A DNA stretch of 64,000 nucleotides. Origin: Pomacea canaliculata (lineage: Eukaryota > Mollusca > Gastropoda > Architaenioglossa > Ampullariidae). Under the pieces are notes generated by a model. That model made no database searches and had not been told where the DNA came from. It saw only the letters and a program-made list of their open reading frames with translations. Location of the stretch: positions 1,612,190 to 1,676,189 of the forward strand of contig NC_037597.1 of assembly GCF_003073045.1 (NCBI RefSeq), given 5' to 3'. Positions 63,176 through 64,000 of this stretch are shown in pieces. The translations under genes and the position numbers were made by a program. Every line of letters starts with the position of its first letter. The first letter of the stretch is position 1.

Positions 63176-63315
63176 GTTGTGGAAAAGAACAGTAGAGAGC
63201 AAGGCAAAGGATGTTGGAACAACTGAAGGATGCTGCTCAAAACCAGGTCCGCTAGTGAGGTGTTGTTGCAGCCTATGCTCCTCGAGAGTAACGAGGAATA
63301 AAATAAACAATGATA
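63176..63315 (+). mobile_element. LINE 3' end fragment
   Basis: It matches 4722-4866: agaacagtagagagcaagg, gaaggatgctgc, ggtccgct, gaggtgttgttgc and the tail taacgaggaataaaataaac. It starts exactly where the 35 bp triplication ends and is antisense to Claspin. Confidence 0.8.
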
Positions 63316-63927
63316 AATGGTGTAGTAGAAACATATACTGTACTGATGCTAAATGAAATAAGTTGTGGAATTTGATTGGATCAGTTTAAAACTGTAAGAG
63401 CTTTATATCACTCTCACATTTGAGGGGACATACCTAGCTGTTGGTGTACGACAATAAGTCAGTAATAAGATGCACTGCCAATAAAAAACAAAAAAACAAA
63501 AATATGTTCACCAGTCACTATGACTACTGTAGGTTGATTCAAATAATGCCAGTGGTTGATTTGACTGTATTGATGATGCACTTGATGAGCAGATGCAAAA
63601 TACAATATGGCATACAAAGGTACCTTGAGGCAGTTATTTATTTTTTTTAGGAGATGAAAATGATAATTGCGTGCACCTTTGGTAGTTGCTATTATTTTTT
63701 CTTTAAAGATTGGTAATCCTTAATCATTTATTGATTGACCTGGGCATGATGATCTTTCTCTCCTTCCCTGTGTGTGTGAGAGAGATTTAATGTCAGTCTT
63801 GATCTCAGTTTGATGATGATTAACTTGACATTGCTAGTTGAATTGTCTCAAGCCATCTCTTGATGTTGATGAATCAACTTTTGACTATGGTCAATTTACC
63901 TGGTCTCACTAAAAATAAATTTTAAGA
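63316..63927. other. upstream of Claspin coding start, nothing firm
   Basis: If the acceptor before the Claspin ATG is used, a 5' untranslated exon and promoter should lie here or outside the window. None could be identified. Confidence 0.3.
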
Positions 63928-64000
63928 GTTCTCAGGGGAAGAGGAGAACTGGAGACCAAAGCAGACTTGGAAAAAAACAGTAGAAACCGAGGCAAAGGAA
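63928..64000 (+). mobile_element. LINE 3' end fragment cut by the window edge
   Basis: It aligns with 4686-4755 (ctcaggggaagaggaga, agaccaaag, acttggaaaaaaacagtaga). This is the same LINE family as 4440-4866 and 63176-63315; it continues beyond the window. Confidence 0.75.

Overview
The window is eukaryotic, animal nuclear DNA. Genes are split by long AT-rich introns with GT-AG borders and are densely seeded with LINE, SINE, mariner and hAT remains. The gene content (EGF-module membrane protein, BAAT/ACOT-type thioesterase, cyclase-type amidohydrolase, GCH1 feedback regulator, Claspin) and the repeat families suggest an invertebrate, probably a lophotrochozoan such as a gastropod mollusc. That placement is inference. 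Nothing bacterial, no CRISPR array, no rRNA and no convincing functional tRNA gene was seen.

Layout. Positions 1-6.3 kb hold a minus-strand gene for a small type I membrane protein: a signal-peptide exon, three intact phase 1-1 EGF exons, at least three decayed EGF exons, and a last exon with a membrane span and a PPxY-bearing tail. A roughly 420 bp sequence occurs once in its first intron and again beyond its 3' end. At 8.4-23.6 kb a plus-strand BAAT/acyl-CoA thioesterase-like gene (11346-21996, nine coding exons) is bracketed by related repeat blocks that look like the footprint of an older tandem gene array. Its introns carry LINE 3' ends and a mariner split by a 3.1 kb LINE with a 13 bp target duplication. 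At 23.8-29.9 kb lie a decayed copy of the tail of the downstream cyclase gene, the first two coding exons of an unrecognised gene (24760-25088), a SINE, and three LINE pieces, one nested in another. At 30.2-34.2 kb is a complete five-exon cyclase-family (PF04199) hydrolase with a secretion signal and a hydrophobic C-terminus. At 34.4-35.2 kb is a hAT relic. At 37.3-38.3 kb are the last two exons of GTP cyclohydrolase I feedback regulatory protein.

The right third (41.2-63.1 kb, minus strand) is the gene for Claspin, the ATR-Chk1 replication-checkpoint adaptor. About 24 coding exons are recognisable, adding to about 1300 residues, close to vertebrate Claspin. Its introns hold two LINE fragments in opposite orientation, a SINE, and a 2.5 kb hAT with terminal repeats and a near-perfect 8 bp target duplication. 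The splice acceptor plus start codon of the first coding exon is triplicated as a perfect-period 35 bp tandem repeat.

The genes do not form an obvious pathway; they are ordinary neighbours. The most interesting signals are (i) short tandem repeats that copy splice acceptors, in the EGF gene and in Claspin, (ii) repeat blocks flanking the thioesterase gene, (iii) a one-base disruption at its nucleophile motif, and (iv) transposon nesting with readable target duplications. Exon borders were read by eye from splice consensus, reading phase and family similarity; no search was run.
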